Assembly (NCBI RefSeq): GCF_003323735.1
Contig: NZ_QOIM01000038.1
Span: forward strand, 372,001 to 436,000
Direction of reading: 5' to 3'
Length of the DNA stretch: 64,000 nucleotides
Source of the DNA: Streptomyces reniochalinae
GTDB taxonomy: Bacteria; Actinomycetota; Actinomycetes; Streptomycetales; Streptomycetaceae
Program-made: the position numbers and the translations under genes
Shown: piece after piece, positions 15,999 through 25,155 of the stretch
Layout: each line of letters opens with the position of its first letter
Position numbering within the stretch: the stretch's first letter is position 1
Notes under the pieces: generated by a model
Told to the model about the DNA's origin: nothing
Database searches by the model: none
The model's input: only the letters and a program-made list of their open reading frames with translations

Positions 15999-17363
15999 TC
16001 AGGGCCGGGGGACCGCGTCGGGGTCCTTGGGCCACAGCTGCGGGTCGGGGGTGAAGCGGACGCCGAGTACGCCGCCCTTGAGGCCCGCGCCTGTCACCCG
16101 GCAGCGCCGCAGCGCGGAGGGGAGGGCGAGGACGCGGCGGTAGGGGCCGACTCCGACGGTCAACTCGTCGCCGCGCCGCACGAGTTCGAGCTCGTCGCGG
16201 CCCGCTCCCGGCAGCGGGAGGTGCCACACCAGCTTGCCGTCCTCGGCGACCCTGTCCTCGACCCAACCGTAGGCGACGTCGGTGCCCGGCGCGGTGTCCG
16301 CTCCGGCCGGCGGCTGAAGGCCCTCGCCCCCGCCGGACGCCTCGGGCGCGACGGCGGTACGGGCGGCGTCGGCAAGGGCCGTCAGGTCCTCGACCCCGCG
16401 CGGGTCGCGGCCCAGGTGGGGCAGCTCGCACAGCGGGACGGAATCGGCCGCGCAGGTGCCGCGCAGCTCCCGCAGGGCGGCCTGCTGCTGTCCGGCCAGT
16501 GCGGCCAGCCACCTGTCTGAGGATCCGGTGGGCAGCAGCCGGTTGGCGACGACGGATTCCAGCGCGAGCCCGTGCAGCCGCAGCCCGGCGCCCGCGGTGC
16601 GCAGGGACTCGGCCGCCAGCGGTCCTGGCTCGGTGACCAGCCGGACGACCGTCGTGGGCGCTTCGACGATCTCCTGGAGGGCTGCGAGCCGTTCCGACCA
16701 GCGGGTGGCGGTCTCGTACAGCCACTGCGCGGGCATGGGGGCGCCGGCCAGCTGGGCGAGTACGGGGCGCAGCGCGCGGGCCGTCTGGCGTTCGGCGGGG
16801 ACGAGGCGGCGCAGGTAGCGGCGGAGTTGCTCGGGCAGCGCGAGGAGGTTGAGACCTTCGGGCGTGGGCGGCAGGTCGGCGACGACGATGTCCCAGCCGT
16901 TCTCGGCCGAGGCGGGGAGCGCTTCGGTGCGGTGCGCCGCGTGCAGGGCGCGCAGCAGTGCGAAGGCGTTGGCGCCGGGGAGTTCGGTCAGCTCGTCCTC
17001 GTCGAGGGGGACGGCGCCGAGCAGGTCGAGCACGGTCTTGCCGCGCTGCTGGAGGTCGACGGCCTGCCTGCGGAACTCCTCGCCGGAGTCGACCCGCCCC
17101 AGCCACAGTCCGGGCACCCCGGTGACGGCCTCGAAGGCGCCGGGGCCCGGCGCGGGGGCGGCGCCTTCGCCGGACTGGGCCGCGTCGTCGGCGCCGTCGC
17201 CGGGGCTCAGCAGCGCGGCGAGGCGCCGGGCGGGCTCGGGGCTCAGCAGCAGGGTGCGGTGTCCTTGCGCTGCGGCCGCGCAGGCGGTGGCGGCGGCGAC
17301 CGTAGAGCGTCCCGTTCCGCCCGCGCCGGTGACCAGGAGGGTCTGCGGGCGCCGGCCGGTCAG
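15999..17363 (-). CDS. ArsA/GET3-like anion-transporting ATPase domain protein
   Basis: The roughly 454-residue P-loop protein begins with LLVTGAGGTGRSTVAAAT, a deviant Walker A of the ArsA/MinD (SIMIBI) type. DIVVADLPPTPEGLNLLALP follows, corresponding to the ArsA switch region, and the C-terminus has a small beta-rich ArsA-like domain ending near VLGVRFTPD. No ATG or GTG exists near the homology start. The best start is a CTG at 17363 that overlaps the stop of the upstream SRPBCC gene in CTGA, with GAGGA seven nt upstream. ArsA relatives without arsenic genes nearby are often membrane-protein chaperones or of unknown role, so an arsenic function is not implied. Confidence 0.78.
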   Translation of the reverse strand: MTGRRPQTLLVTGAGGTGRSTVAAATACAAAAQGHRTLLLSPEPARRLAALLSPGDGADDAAQSGEGAAPAPGPGAFEAVTGVPGLWLGRVDSGEEFRRQAVDLQQRGKTVLDLLGAVPLDEDELTELPGANAFALLRALHAAHRTEALPASAENGWDIVVADLPPTPEGLNLLALPEQLRRYLRRLVPAERQTARALRPVLAQLAGAPMPAQWLYETATRWSERLAALQEIVEAPTTVVRLVTEPGPLAAESLRTAGAGLRLHGLALESVVANRLLPTGSSDRWLAALAGQQQAALRELRGTCAADSVPLCELPHLGRDPRGVEDLTALADAARTAVAPEASGGGEGLQPPAGADTAPGTDVAYGWVEDRVAEDGKLVWHLPLPGAGRDELELVRRGDELTVGVGPYRRVLALPSALRRCRVTGAGLKGGVLGVRFTPDPQLWPKDPDAVPRP

Positions 17364-17836
17364 TTGCCGTCCTCGTCCGTGGCGGGCGCCTGGGCACCGC
17401 CCGACTCGACGCGCTTCTTGAGGCCGTCGAGGGCGCGGTCGATGATGACCTTCTCGGCCTTGCGCTTGATCATCCCGAGCATGGGGATCTTGACGTCGAC
17501 GGTGAGCTGGTAGGTGACCTCCGTCTGCGCGCCGCCGGCGAGGGGGGCGAGGCGGTAGACGCCGTCGAGCGAGCGGAGCATCTGGGACTTCACCAGGGAC
17601 CAGCGCACCTCGCGCTCGCCGATCCACTCGTAGGCGAGGGTGTGCTCGTCCTTGATGGCTCCGGCGTCCAGCAGCAGGCGGACCTGTTCGGCGCGGCCCC
17701 GCTCGTCCCGGCCGAGGACCTCGGCCTCCTTCACCTCGCCTGTCCACTCCGGATAGCGGGGGAAGTCGGAGATCACGTCCATCACGGCCTCGGGTGCCGC
17801 GTCGACGGTGATGCTCGAGCTGGTGTGTTCCGCCAT
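17360..17836 (-). CDS. SRPBCC (polyketide cyclase/START-like) protein
   Basis: The protein has about 158 residues, with an N-terminal SSITVDAAPEAVMDVISDFP followed by YPEWTGEVKEAEVLG, typical of the SRPBCC hydrophobic-cavity fold. The ATG at 17836 lies nine nt from GGAGG; an ATG six nt earlier is too close. It is translationally coupled to the ArsA-like ATPase, so the two probably act together. Ligand unknown; no polyketide genes are near. Confidence 0.82.
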   Translation of the reverse strand: MAEHTSSSITVDAAPEAVMDVISDFPRYPEWTGEVKEAEVLGRDERGRAEQVRLLLDAGAIKDEHTLAYEWIGEREVRWSLVKSQMLRSLDGVYRLAPLAGGAQTEVTYQLTVDVKIPMLGMIKRKAEKVIIDRALDGLKKRVESGGAQAPATDEDGN

Positions 17837-18050
17837 CGCCATGGCCCTCCGATGTACCCGTGTCCGAAATGCCCGCCGTGGCGCGGAAAGACCGCGCGAA
17901 TGCCCGTCGTGGCGCGGGGAGTCTCTGCGGTGGAAGGCTACCGCGCGTCCGGCGGCCCCGACGCCGGGCGGGGCGTGGCCCTGCTCACCGCCGCGCCCCT
18001 CACGCCTGCCACACCCGTCACCACTCCGGCACCCGTGGGAAGCCGGTCGC

Positions 18051-18812
18051 TCACCACTCCAGCACCCACGGGGTGCCGGTCGCGTTGAAGTGGCCCACGT
18101 TGACGCACTCGGTCGCGCCGACGCGCATGCGCTGGACCAGCGGCTGGTGGACGTGTCCGAACAGGTGGTAGCGCGGGCGCACCGTGTGCAGGGCCTCCAG
18201 CAGCTGCGCGCTGCCGCGCTCGAAGCGGCGCGCGACGGTGTCGTAGCACAGGTCGGGCACCTCGGGCGGGATGTGGGTGCACAGCACGTCCACCTCGCCC
18301 AGCGCGGCGATCTTCGCCGCGTAGGTCTCGTCGTCGATCTCGTAGGGCGTGTTCATGGGCGTGCGCAGCCCGCCGCCGACGAAGCCGAAGCGCCACCCGC
18401 CGATGACGGCCGTCTCCCCGTCCAGGACGTGCACGCCGGCGCGCGCGTACTCCGGCCACAGCGGCGGCATGTCGACGTTGCCGTAGGTCGCGTACGTGGG
18501 GGTGGGGAAGGCCGCGAAGAGTTCGGCGTACTGCTTGCGTACGGCCGCCTCCATGGCCGCCTCGCGGTCCAGTCCGTCCCACAGCTCGCGGGAGTAGGCG
18601 CGGGCCTCGGCGAAGCGGCGGGCGGTGCGCAGGGCGACGATGCGGTCCGCGCTCTCGACGCCGAACAGGTCGGCGAAGATGCCGCGCGAGTGGTCGGCGT
18701 AGTCGAGGAAGAGGATCAGGTCTCCCAGGCAGACCAGCGCGTCCGCGCCCTCGCCCGCCTTCGCGAGGTCCTCGCTGTTGCCGTGTACGTCGCTGACTAC
18801 GTGGACTCGCAT
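18051..18812 (-). CDS. Metallophosphoesterase
   Basis: A calcineurin-like phosphoesterase of about 253 residues. The metal-binding motifs are MRVHVVSDVHGN, DALVCLGDLILF, ATYGNVDMPP (GNxD/GNHD-type), VLCTHIPPE and YHLFGHVHQP. It hydrolyses phosphate esters or diesters, with substrate unknown. The ATG at 18812 is preceded at 7 nt by a TAGGGT -10 box (18820-18825), so the transcript is probably leaderless. The longer frame runs through the promoter region of the neighbouring ligase gene. Confidence 0.88.
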   Translation of the reverse strand: MRVHVVSDVHGNSEDLAKAGEGADALVCLGDLILFLDYADHSRGIFADLFGVESADRIVALRTARRFAEARAYSRELWDGLDREAAMEAAVRKQYAELFAAFPTPTYATYGNVDMPPLWPEYARAGVHVLDGETAVIGGWRFGFVGGGLRTPMNTPYEIDDETYAAKIAALGEVDVLCTHIPPEVPDLCYDTVARRFERGSAQLLEALHTVRPRYHLFGHVHQPLVQRMRVGATECVNVGHFNATGTPWVLEW

Positions 18813-18977
18813 GCGCCCCACCCTAGAGCGCTCCCCGCGGGGGCGGGGAGGGGTCGGCCGGGCCGCCGGCGCGCGGCCCCGCGGGGAGGGAGCAGACCGG
18901 TGCTGGCCGAAAAGCACCGTACGCCCGCTCTTACCGCTCTCTTCCCTCGCGGCTTCCGTGTCCCCGAACGCCTCGAC

Positions 18978-18983
18978 TAGGCT
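18978..18983 (+). promoter_or_regulatory. -10 box upstream of the acyl-CoA ligase gene
   Basis: TAGGCT stands about 195 nt before the TTG start at 19179, which would give a 5' untranslated region near 190 nt. The roughly 365-bp gap between the metallophosphoesterase and ligase genes holds nothing else that I recognise. Confidence 0.35.
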
Positions 18984-19178
18984 GCATATCGGCCAACTCC
19001 ACCTGTGACGCACAAGACATCTACGCGTCACCCTCTACCCCCACGCCCGTACCGATGGGTAACGTCCGGGCCGTCATTCTTCCGGGATCGCAGGACCGTC
19101 CCGCGGACCGGGAGCCGAGCCAACGGAGGCCGACCCCGCGGCCCTCCCCTCTTGGCGCGCCGACGAGGAGCAGCAGTC

Positions 19179-20990
19179 TTGCGCGAGTACAGCCTTCCGG
19201 CCCTCTACGAAGTCCCCGCAGAGGGAAACCTGACGGACCTCATCCGCCGGAACGCGGCTCAGCATCCCGACCTGACCGTCATCGGACGCAAGCGCGAGGG
19301 CCGCTGGGAGGACCTGAGCGCCGCCGGCTTCCTCGCCGAGGTCCACGAGGCCGCCAAGGGGCTGATCGCCGCGGGCGTCGAGCCGGGCGACCGCGTCGGC
19401 CTGATGTCGCGCACCCGCTACGAGTGGACGCTGCTGGACTTCGCCATCTGGAGCGCGGGCGGCGTCACCGTCCCGGTGTACGAGACCAGTTCCCCCGAGC
19501 AGATCTCCTGGATCCTCGGCGACTCCGGCGCCGTCGCCTGCCTCGTGGAGACCGACGCGCACACCGCAGCCGTCGAGTCCGTCCGCGACCGGCTGCCCGC
19601 GCTGCGCGAGGTCTGGCAGATCGAGCCCGCCGCCGAGGGAGGCGAGGCCGCCGTCGCCCGACTCGCCGCCCTCGGCGCCCAGGTCACCGACGAGACGGTG
19701 GAGGAGCGCAGCTCCGTCGCCGACGCCGACTCGCCGGCCACCATCGTCTACACCTCCGGCACCACAGGCCGCCCCAAGGGCTGCGTGCTCACCCACCGCA
19801 GCTTCTTCGCCGAGTGCGGCAACGTCGTCGAGAGGCTGCGCCCGATGTTCCAGCCGGGCGAGGGCTCGGTGCTGCTGTTCCTGCCCGTCGCCCACGTCTT
19901 CGGCCGCCTCGTACAGGTCGCGGCCGTGATGGCGCCCATCAAACTCGGCCACGTGTCCGACCTGAAGACCCTCACCGACGAACTCGGCGCCTTCCGGCCC
20001 ACGATGGTGCTGGGGGTGCCCCGCGTCTTCGAGAAGGTCTTCAACTCCGCCAGGGCCCAGGCCGTCGCGGGGGGCAAGGGCAAGATCTTCGACAAGGCCG
20101 CCGAGGTCGCCGGCGCCTACAGCCGCGCCCTGGACGACCCGGAGGGGCCCTCCCTCAAACTCAGGTTCCAGCACAAGGTCTTCGACAAGCTGGTCTACAG
20201 CAAGCTGCGGGCCGTCCTCGGCGGCCGGGCCACTCACGCCATCTCCGGCGGCGCCCCGCTGGGCGAGCGGCTCGGCCACTTCTTCCGCGGCGTCGGCTTC
20301 ACCGTGCTGGAGGGCTACGGGCTGACCGAGTCCTGCGCCGCGACGGCCTTCAACCCCTACGACCGGCCCAAGATCGGCACCGTGGGCCAGCCGCTGCCCG
20401 GCTCCGTCATCCGGATCGCGGACGACGGCGAGGTCCTGCTGCACGGCGAGCACCTGTTCACAGGATATTGGAACAACCCGCAGGCCAGTGAGGAGTCGCT
20501 GGCCGACGGCTGGTTCCACACCGGCGACCTCGGCACCCTCGACGTCGACGGCTACCTGGCCATCACAGGGCGCAAGAAGGAGATCCTGGTGACGGCGGGC
20601 GGCAAGAACGTCGCGCCGGCCGTCATCGAGGACCGCATCCGCGGCCACGCGCTCGTCGCCGAGTGCATGGTCGTCGGCGACGGGCGTCCCTTCGTCGGCG
20701 CGCTGCTGACCGTGGACGAGGAGTTCCTGCCCCGCTGGGCCGCCGAGCACGGCAAGCAGCAGCTCGGCCACGAAGAGCTGCTCGCCGACCCCGATCTCCT
20801 CGCCGCGTTGCAGACCGCCATCGACGAGGGCAACAGCGCCGTCTCCAAGGCCGAGTCGGTCCGCAAGTTCCGCGTGCTGCGCGAGCAGTTCACCGAGGAG
20901 TCCGGCCACGTCACCCCCTCCCTCAAGCTCAAGCGGGGCGTGGTGGCCAAGGACTTCGCCGACGAGATAGAGGCCATCTACGCCGGGTAG
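19179..20990 (+). CDS. Long-chain fatty acid-CoA ligase (AMP-binding)
   Basis: It activates fatty acids to acyl-CoA by way of an acyl-adenylate. The 603-residue adenylating enzyme has ATIVYTSGTTGRPKGCVLTH (phosphate loop), LEGYGLTESCAA, WFHTGDLGTLDVDGYLAITG and KKEILVTAGGKNVAP. The overall pattern is FadD15/AMP-binding type, similar to long-chain ligases. Homology begins at REYSLPALYEVP, and the only suitable codon is a TTG at 19179, eight nt after GAGGAG; the longer frame is not conserved. It may supply acyl-CoA for the PimB-type glycolipid pathway encoded next door, but this is only an inference from position. Confidence 0.93.
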   Translation: MREYSLPALYEVPAEGNLTDLIRRNAAQHPDLTVIGRKREGRWEDLSAAGFLAEVHEAAKGLIAAGVEPGDRVGLMSRTRYEWTLLDFAIWSAGGVTVPVYETSSPEQISWILGDSGAVACLVETDAHTAAVESVRDRLPALREVWQIEPAAEGGEAAVARLAALGAQVTDETVEERSSVADADSPATIVYTSGTTGRPKGCVLTHRSFFAECGNVVERLRPMFQPGEGSVLLFLPVAHVFGRLVQVAAVMAPIKLGHVSDLKTLTDELGAFRPTMVLGVPRVFEKVFNSARAQAVAGGKGKIFDKAAEVAGAYSRALDDPEGPSLKLRFQHKVFDKLVYSKLRAVLGGRATHAISGGAPLGERLGHFFRGVGFTVLEGYGLTESCAATAFNPYDRPKIGTVGQPLPGSVIRIADDGEVLLHGEHLFTGYWNNPQASEESLADGWFHTGDLGTLDVDGYLAITGRKKEILVTAGGKNVAPAVIEDRIRGHALVAECMVVGDGRPFVGALLTVDEEFLPRWAAEHGKQQLGHEELLADPDLLAALQTAIDEGNSAVSKAESVRKFRVLREQFTEESGHVTPSLKLKRGVVAKDFADEIEAIYAG

Positions 20991-21025
20991 GGCGCCGCCT
21001 GCCCGTCCGCCGGGACGGTGCCGCT

Positions 21026-21046
21026 CCGGCCCGGTACCCGGGCCGG
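21026..21046. terminator. Possible bidirectional terminator between convergent genes
   Basis: CCGGCCCGG / CCGGGCCGG with a 3-nt loop lies 36 nt past the ligase stop and 49 nt past the glycosyltransferase stop. There is no U-tract. Confidence 0.35.
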
Positions 21047-21094
21047 GCGTACGCGGCCGTCGGGTGCGGCTCGGGGTCGGCCGCCGGCGCGGGC

Positions 21095-22237
21095 TCACAG
21101 CAGGGCGCGTAGCTTGTCCGCCAGCAGGTCCCAGCGCCAGCGCTCCTCCACCCACCGGCGGCCGCGGGCGCCCATGCGGGCCCGCAGCTCCGCGTCGCGC
21201 AGCAGTTCGACGAGGCGGTCGGCGGCCTCCTGCGGCGCGCCGCCGCGCACCACCCAGCCGGTCTCGCCGTCGAGCACCGCGTCGGGCGCCCCGCCCGAGT
21301 CCCCCGCGACGACGGGGAGGCCGGTGGCGGACGCCTCCAGGTAGACGATGCCGAGGCCCTCGACGTCGAGCCCGCCGCGCCGGGTGCGGCAGGGCATGGC
21401 GAAGACGTCACCCGCCCCGTAGTGCGCGGGCAGCTCCTCCCACGCCACGGGCCCGGTGAAGCGCACCGCGTCGGTCAGGCCGTGGAAGGCGGCGCGCTTC
21501 TCCAGGCCGGCGCGGTGGGGGCCGCCGCCCACGATGAGCAGCACGGCCTCGGGCACGGCGGACAGCACCCGGGGCATGGCGTCGATCAGCGTGTCCTGGC
21601 CCTTGCGCGGCACCAGCCGCGAGACGCACACGATGACGGGCCGGTCGGTCAGCCCCAGCCGGGCGCGGACCGCGTCGCCGCCGGAGCCGGGGTGGAAGGT
21701 CTTCTCGTCGACGCCGGGCGGCAGTTGCACCATCCGGGCGGCCGCCTGGCGGGTGAGGGCCGCGGCGATCCGGCTGCGCGTGTACTCGCCGAGGTAGGTG
21801 AGGGTGTCGGTACCCTCGCCGATGCGCCGCAGCAGGGTGCGGGCCGCGGGCAGCTGGGCCCAGCCGGCCTCGTGCCCGTGTGTGGTCGCCACGATGCGTT
21901 CGGCCCCGGCGCCGCGCAGCGCGGGCGCCATCAGGCCGAGCGGTGCGGCGGCGCCGAACCACACGGAGCGGCATCCGTGCTCCCGCAGCAGCGAGACGGC
22001 ACGCTTGGTGACGCGCGGAGTGGGCAGCAGCATCGTCGTGCGGTCGCGCACGACCGTGAACGGCTGCTCCGCGTCGAACGCCGCGGTGGCCTCCACACCT
22101 TCCCGGCTCCGCTTCCAGGTCGAGGCGTACACCACGACCTGGGACGGGTCCAGGCGCAGCGCCATGCTGTGCAGGAAGGCCTGGATGCCGCCCGGACGGG
22201 GCGGGAAGTCGTTGGTGACGATGAGGGTCTTGTGCAT
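21095..22237 (-). CDS. pimB: GT4 glycosyltransferase, PimB-like alpha-mannosyltransferase
   Basis: This 380-residue GT-B fold enzyme resembles mycobacterial PimB (Rv2188c) along its whole length: LIVTNDFPPRPGGIQAFLHS, VWFGAAAPLGLMAPALR, ATTHGHEAGW, VCVSRLVPRKGQDTLIDAMP, DVFAMPCRTRRGGLDVEGLG and YLEASATGLPVVAGDSGGAP. PimB adds the second mannose to phosphatidylinositol mannoside using GDP-mannose at the inner membrane face. A TACTGT -10 box lies 8 nt before the ATG, so the mRNA may be leaderless. It is divergent from a polytopic GT87-type gene. Confidence 0.88.
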   Translation of the reverse strand: MHKTLIVTNDFPPRPGGIQAFLHSMALRLDPSQVVVYASTWKRSREGVEATAAFDAEQPFTVVRDRTTMLLPTPRVTKRAVSLLREHGCRSVWFGAAAPLGLMAPALRGAGAERIVATTHGHEAGWAQLPAARTLLRRIGEGTDTLTYLGEYTRSRIAAALTRQAAARMVQLPPGVDEKTFHPGSGGDAVRARLGLTDRPVIVCVSRLVPRKGQDTLIDAMPRVLSAVPEAVLLIVGGGPHRAGLEKRAAFHGLTDAVRFTGPVAWEELPAHYGAGDVFAMPCRTRRGGLDVEGLGIVYLEASATGLPVVAGDSGGAPDAVLDGETGWVVRGGAPQEAADRLVELLRDAELRARMGARGRRWVEERWRWDLLADKLRALL

Positions 22238-22305
22238 CGCCGCCGACAGTACCGCGCGCGGGCGCGCGGGCTGGTGGCGCGGGCGCGGGCGGGCACAGCG
22301 AGGGA

Positions 22306-23784
22306 ATGGGCGGGATGCGCGGCGGGACGAGGAGGGCGAGGACGCCGAGGACGCCGGGAAAACAGTGGCGTGGCGTGGTGGCGCCCTCGGTGGCCTGGGT
22401 GGCCACCCGGGCGGTGCTGCTGGCCTTCGTGTTCAAGGTCTTCACGGTGCCCGGCGGCATGGACATCACCTCGGACGTCTCGGTGATCTACCACGGCTGG
22501 TTCGAGCGGTTGAGCGCCGGAGCGTTCCCGTCGCAGGACGTGACCTGGCAGTACCCGCCGGCCGCCGCCCTCGTCATCCTCTCCCCCGGGCTGCTGGCCG
22601 GCCTGCTGGGCTACGCCTCCGCCTTCTTCGTGCTGGCCTGCGTCGCCGACGCGGCGGTCCTCGCGCTGCTGCTGTACGGCGTGCGGCGCCGCAACCCGCG
22701 CGACGCCCGCGCCGACGCGGCCGGGCCGCGCCACCGGGCCGGCGTGTGGGCGTGGGTGGCCGGGGTGCCGCTGCTGGGCCCGACCGCGTACGCGCGCTAC
22801 GACCTGATGGTGACCGCTCTCGCCGTGGCCGCGCTGCTGGCCGCCGCCCGCCACCCCCGGATGTGCGGGGTGCTGGCCGGGCTCGGCGCGATGGTGAAGG
22901 TGTGGCCCGTCCTGCTGCTGCTCGGCACCCGGCGCGGCCGTACCACCCGCACCGTCTGGCTCACCGCACTGGCGACGGTGCTGGCGGTGGCCGCCGGGTT
23001 CGCCGCCGCCATGCCCGGCTCCCTGGACTTCCTGGCCGGGCAGCGCGGCCGCGGCACCGAGGTGGAGTCGGTCGGCTCGCTGGCGCTGCACGCGGCCCGG
23101 TACTTCTTCGACTGGGACGGCCAGGTGCTGCTGCGGTACGGCTCGATGGAGTTCGTCGGGCCCGGGGTGTGGCTGGTGACCGACGCGGCCATGGTGGTGA
23201 CCGGGGCGTGTTTCGGCTGGCTGCTGCTGTGGCGGCTGCGGGCGCGGACCTGGGCGCCGGACACCATGGCGCAGGCGTCGCTGGCCGCCGTGCTGGTCTT
23301 CGTCGTCACCAGCCGGGTGCTCTCTCCTCAGTACCTGATCTGGCTGGTCGGGCTGGCCGCCGTCTGCCTCACCCTGCACACCGGCCGCCAGGCGCTGCCC
23401 GCCTGGCTGGTGCTGGCGGCGACGGGGCTGACCCAGCTGGAGTTCCCCGTCTGGTTCACCGACGTGGTCGGCGGCGAAGGACCTGGCCTGCTGGCGCTGG
23501 CGGTCCGCAACGCCCTGCTGGTGGCCGCCGCCGTGCTCGCCTGCGCACGGCTGTGGCGTACGACGGTGGCCGGGACGCGGAGGGGCCGGGACGACGGGGA
23601 GAGCCGGGGCGGCGAGGAAGGCCAGGACGACGGGGACGCGGACGGCGCGGAGCGGCACGGACCCGACGGCGCCCGGGGCGGCGCCCTGCCGGGGATGCGG
23701 GGCCCCGGCGGGGCCCGGCCGCTCAGCCCGGGGACCGCTCCGGGCCCAGCTGCGCCGTCACATACGCCCGCCACCGGTCGGTGA
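22306..23784 (+). CDS. Polytopic membrane protein, GT87/DUF2029-like (GT-C mannosyltransferase type)
   Basis: The 492-residue protein has about ten to twelve membrane segments. Early after the first segment comes ITSDVSVIYHGWFERLSAGA, and then TWQYPPAAALVILSPGLLAG. This is the acidic-loop plus YPP pattern of GT87 polyprenol-phosphate-mannose-dependent enzymes, in which an acidic residue of the first external loop is catalytic. The last 75 residues are a disordered Gly/Asp/Arg-rich tail that overlaps the convergent peptidase gene. Its place next to a PimB-like gene fits cell-envelope mannosylation. The ATG at 22306 or 22315 could be used. Confidence 0.75.
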   Translation: MGGMRGGTRRARTPRTPGKQWRGVVAPSVAWVATRAVLLAFVFKVFTVPGGMDITSDVSVIYHGWFERLSAGAFPSQDVTWQYPPAAALVILSPGLLAGLLGYASAFFVLACVADAAVLALLLYGVRRRNPRDARADAAGPRHRAGVWAWVAGVPLLGPTAYARYDLMVTALAVAALLAAARHPRMCGVLAGLGAMVKVWPVLLLLGTRRGRTTRTVWLTALATVLAVAAGFAAAMPGSLDFLAGQRGRGTEVESVGSLALHAARYFFDWDGQVLLRYGSMEFVGPGVWLVTDAAMVVTGACFGWLLLWRLRARTWAPDTMAQASLAAVLVFVVTSRVLSPQYLIWLVGLAAVCLTLHTGRQALPAWLVLAATGLTQLEFPVWFTDVVGGEGPGLLALAVRNALLVAAAVLACARLWRTTVAGTRRGRDDGESRGGEEGQDDGDADGAERHGPDGARGGALPGMRGPGGARPLSPGTAPGPAAPSHTPATGR

Positions 23785-25006
23785 ACCTCTCCCGGCTCAC
23801 CCCCAGCACGGAGCGCAGCGCCGCGTCCACTCCCGCGCTCTCACCGCCGTCCTCACGGCCCGCCCGCTCGTAGAGCGCGACGAGCGCGTCCGCGCCCCAC
23901 TCCTCGGCGATCATGCGGCAGGCCAGCCAGCCGCCCTCGTAGGCGCGGGCGAGGCGGGTGGGGTCGTTGTCGAAGCGGAAGTCCCCGTCGGTGGGCAGCG
24001 ACCGCAGCGGCGCGGCCCCGCCACGGCCCGCGTCCCAATCGTCCACCGCGCGGGCGAGTTCGGGCGCCGCCCGGCGGGGCGTGAGCTTCGCGGTGCGGTA
24101 GCCCGACCAGTCGGCGATCCCCTCGGAGAGCCACATCGGCGTCGCGGCGGTCGTCTGCCGCCGGGTCGCCACATGGGTGGTCTCGTGCGTGAGGACCACC
24201 TGCCTGCCCTGCTCGCTGAGTTCGGCGAAGGCTTGCGGGTTGACGACGATGCGGTCGGCGGGCGCCTCCTCCTCTCCGGCCCCGTCCGGTGTCTCTCCCG
24301 TGGTGACGGCCGCGATCCCCTCGTAGGAGGAGGCTGGAGACCTCAGCAGGCGGCCCATCGCCTCGGAGGAGGACGGCGCCTGGAGCACCGTGCGGCGGGT
24401 CCACCCGTGCGGCCACGTCCGCGCGACGGCGGGTACCGCACGGTCGGCGGCGTCCGCGAGGGCGCGCAGCGCCGACCGCTTCCTGCCCACGCCCAGCACG
24501 AGAGAGCGCTCGCCACGCACGACGGTCACCGTGCCCTGCTCCCACAGCTGGGTGGCGCTGCCGGACGCCTCCCGGGCCAGGCGCCAGTCGCCGTCCCGCC
24601 GCACGAAGCGCAGCCGCTCGGTGTCGGTGGTGGCGACCCGGTCGTACCCGGCCAGGCGGTAGCGCAGCCGGGCCTCCACCGCGGCCTCGTCGCCGTCGCG
24701 GCTGACGTGCGCCACCTGGTAGCCCCACTCCCCCAGCGGGAGCCTGCGCAGGTTGGCGTAGACCCGCCGCTGTGCGGCACGGTAGCGGTCGGCGTGCGGG
24801 TCGAGCGTGGCCAGATAGGCGGCCCTGTCGCCGTCGCGCACGGCGGCCGCCTGCTCTTCCAGGACGGCCTGGAAGGGGCGGGTGCTGCCGCCCTCGTCCC
24901 CCGCGTCGCCGGCGGCCGGAGCGCAGGCGCCGAGCACGCACAGCAGGACGGGCACGAGCGCCCGGCGGGCTGCGCGCCCGCCGGGGGCACCGTGTGGCCT
25001 GTTCAC
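23723..25006 (-). CDS. Putative lipoprotein metallopeptidase (HExxH, gluzincin-like)
   Basis: The 427-residue protein has an N-terminal RRALVPVLLCVLGACAP: a signal peptide ending in an LGAC lipobox, so it is probably lipid-anchored outside the cell. Residues about 40-180 resemble an NTF2/SnoaL-like or lipoprotein domain (EEQAAAVRDGDRAAYLATLD). The C-terminal half has QVVLTHETTHVATR, a zinc HExxH, and LSEGIADWSGY with a downstream Glu as third ligand, as in M1/M61-like peptidases. The GTG at 25006 stands 7 nt after a TACCCT -10 box. The 3' end overlaps the convergent membrane-protein gene by 62 nt. Confidence 0.78.
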   Translation of the reverse strand: MNRPHGAPGGRAARRALVPVLLCVLGACAPAAGDAGDEGGSTRPFQAVLEEQAAAVRDGDRAAYLATLDPHADRYRAAQRRVYANLRRLPLGEWGYQVAHVSRDGDEAAVEARLRYRLAGYDRVATTDTERLRFVRRDGDWRLAREASGSATQLWEQGTVTVVRGERSLVLGVGRKRSALRALADAADRAVPAVARTWPHGWTRRTVLQAPSSSEAMGRLLRSPASSYEGIAAVTTGETPDGAGEEEAPADRIVVNPQAFAELSEQGRQVVLTHETTHVATRRQTTAATPMWLSEGIADWSGYRTAKLTPRRAAPELARAVDDWDAGRGGAAPLRSLPTDGDFRFDNDPTRLARAYEGGWLACRMIAEEWGADALVALYERAGREDGGESAGVDAALRSVLGVSRERFTDRWRAYVTAQLGPERSPG

Positions 25007-25067
25007 CCCATCGAGGGTACGGGCGGCGGGCCGCGGGCCCCCGCGGCCGGCGGGCCGGTGGTCCGGG

Positions 25068-25145
25068 AGAGCGGGTGCCGACAGGCGGGTGGGTCGGTGC
25101 GCCGGCAGAGCGGGTGCCGGCAGGCCGGTGGGCCGGTGCGCCGGT
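25068..25145. repeat. Two-copy 39-bp direct repeat
   Basis: Two near-identical 39-bp units beginning AGAGCGGGTGCCG (25068 and 25107) lie between the NlpC/P60 stop and the peptidase promoter. They are non-coding as far as can be seen. Confidence 0.75.
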
Positions 25146-25155
25146 GAGGGGCCGG

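Noticed and set aside
15214-17397. 727-codon frame on the minus strand
   Set aside because: Only the last 228 codons (DUF5304 gene from ATG 15897) are real; the rest is an out-of-frame shadow of the ATPase gene, rich in Arg and Pro.
17360-17836. Polyketide cyclase of a biosynthetic cluster
   Set aside because: The SRPBCC fold is shared by many lipid- and ligand-binding proteins, and no polyketide synthase or tailoring genes are in the window.
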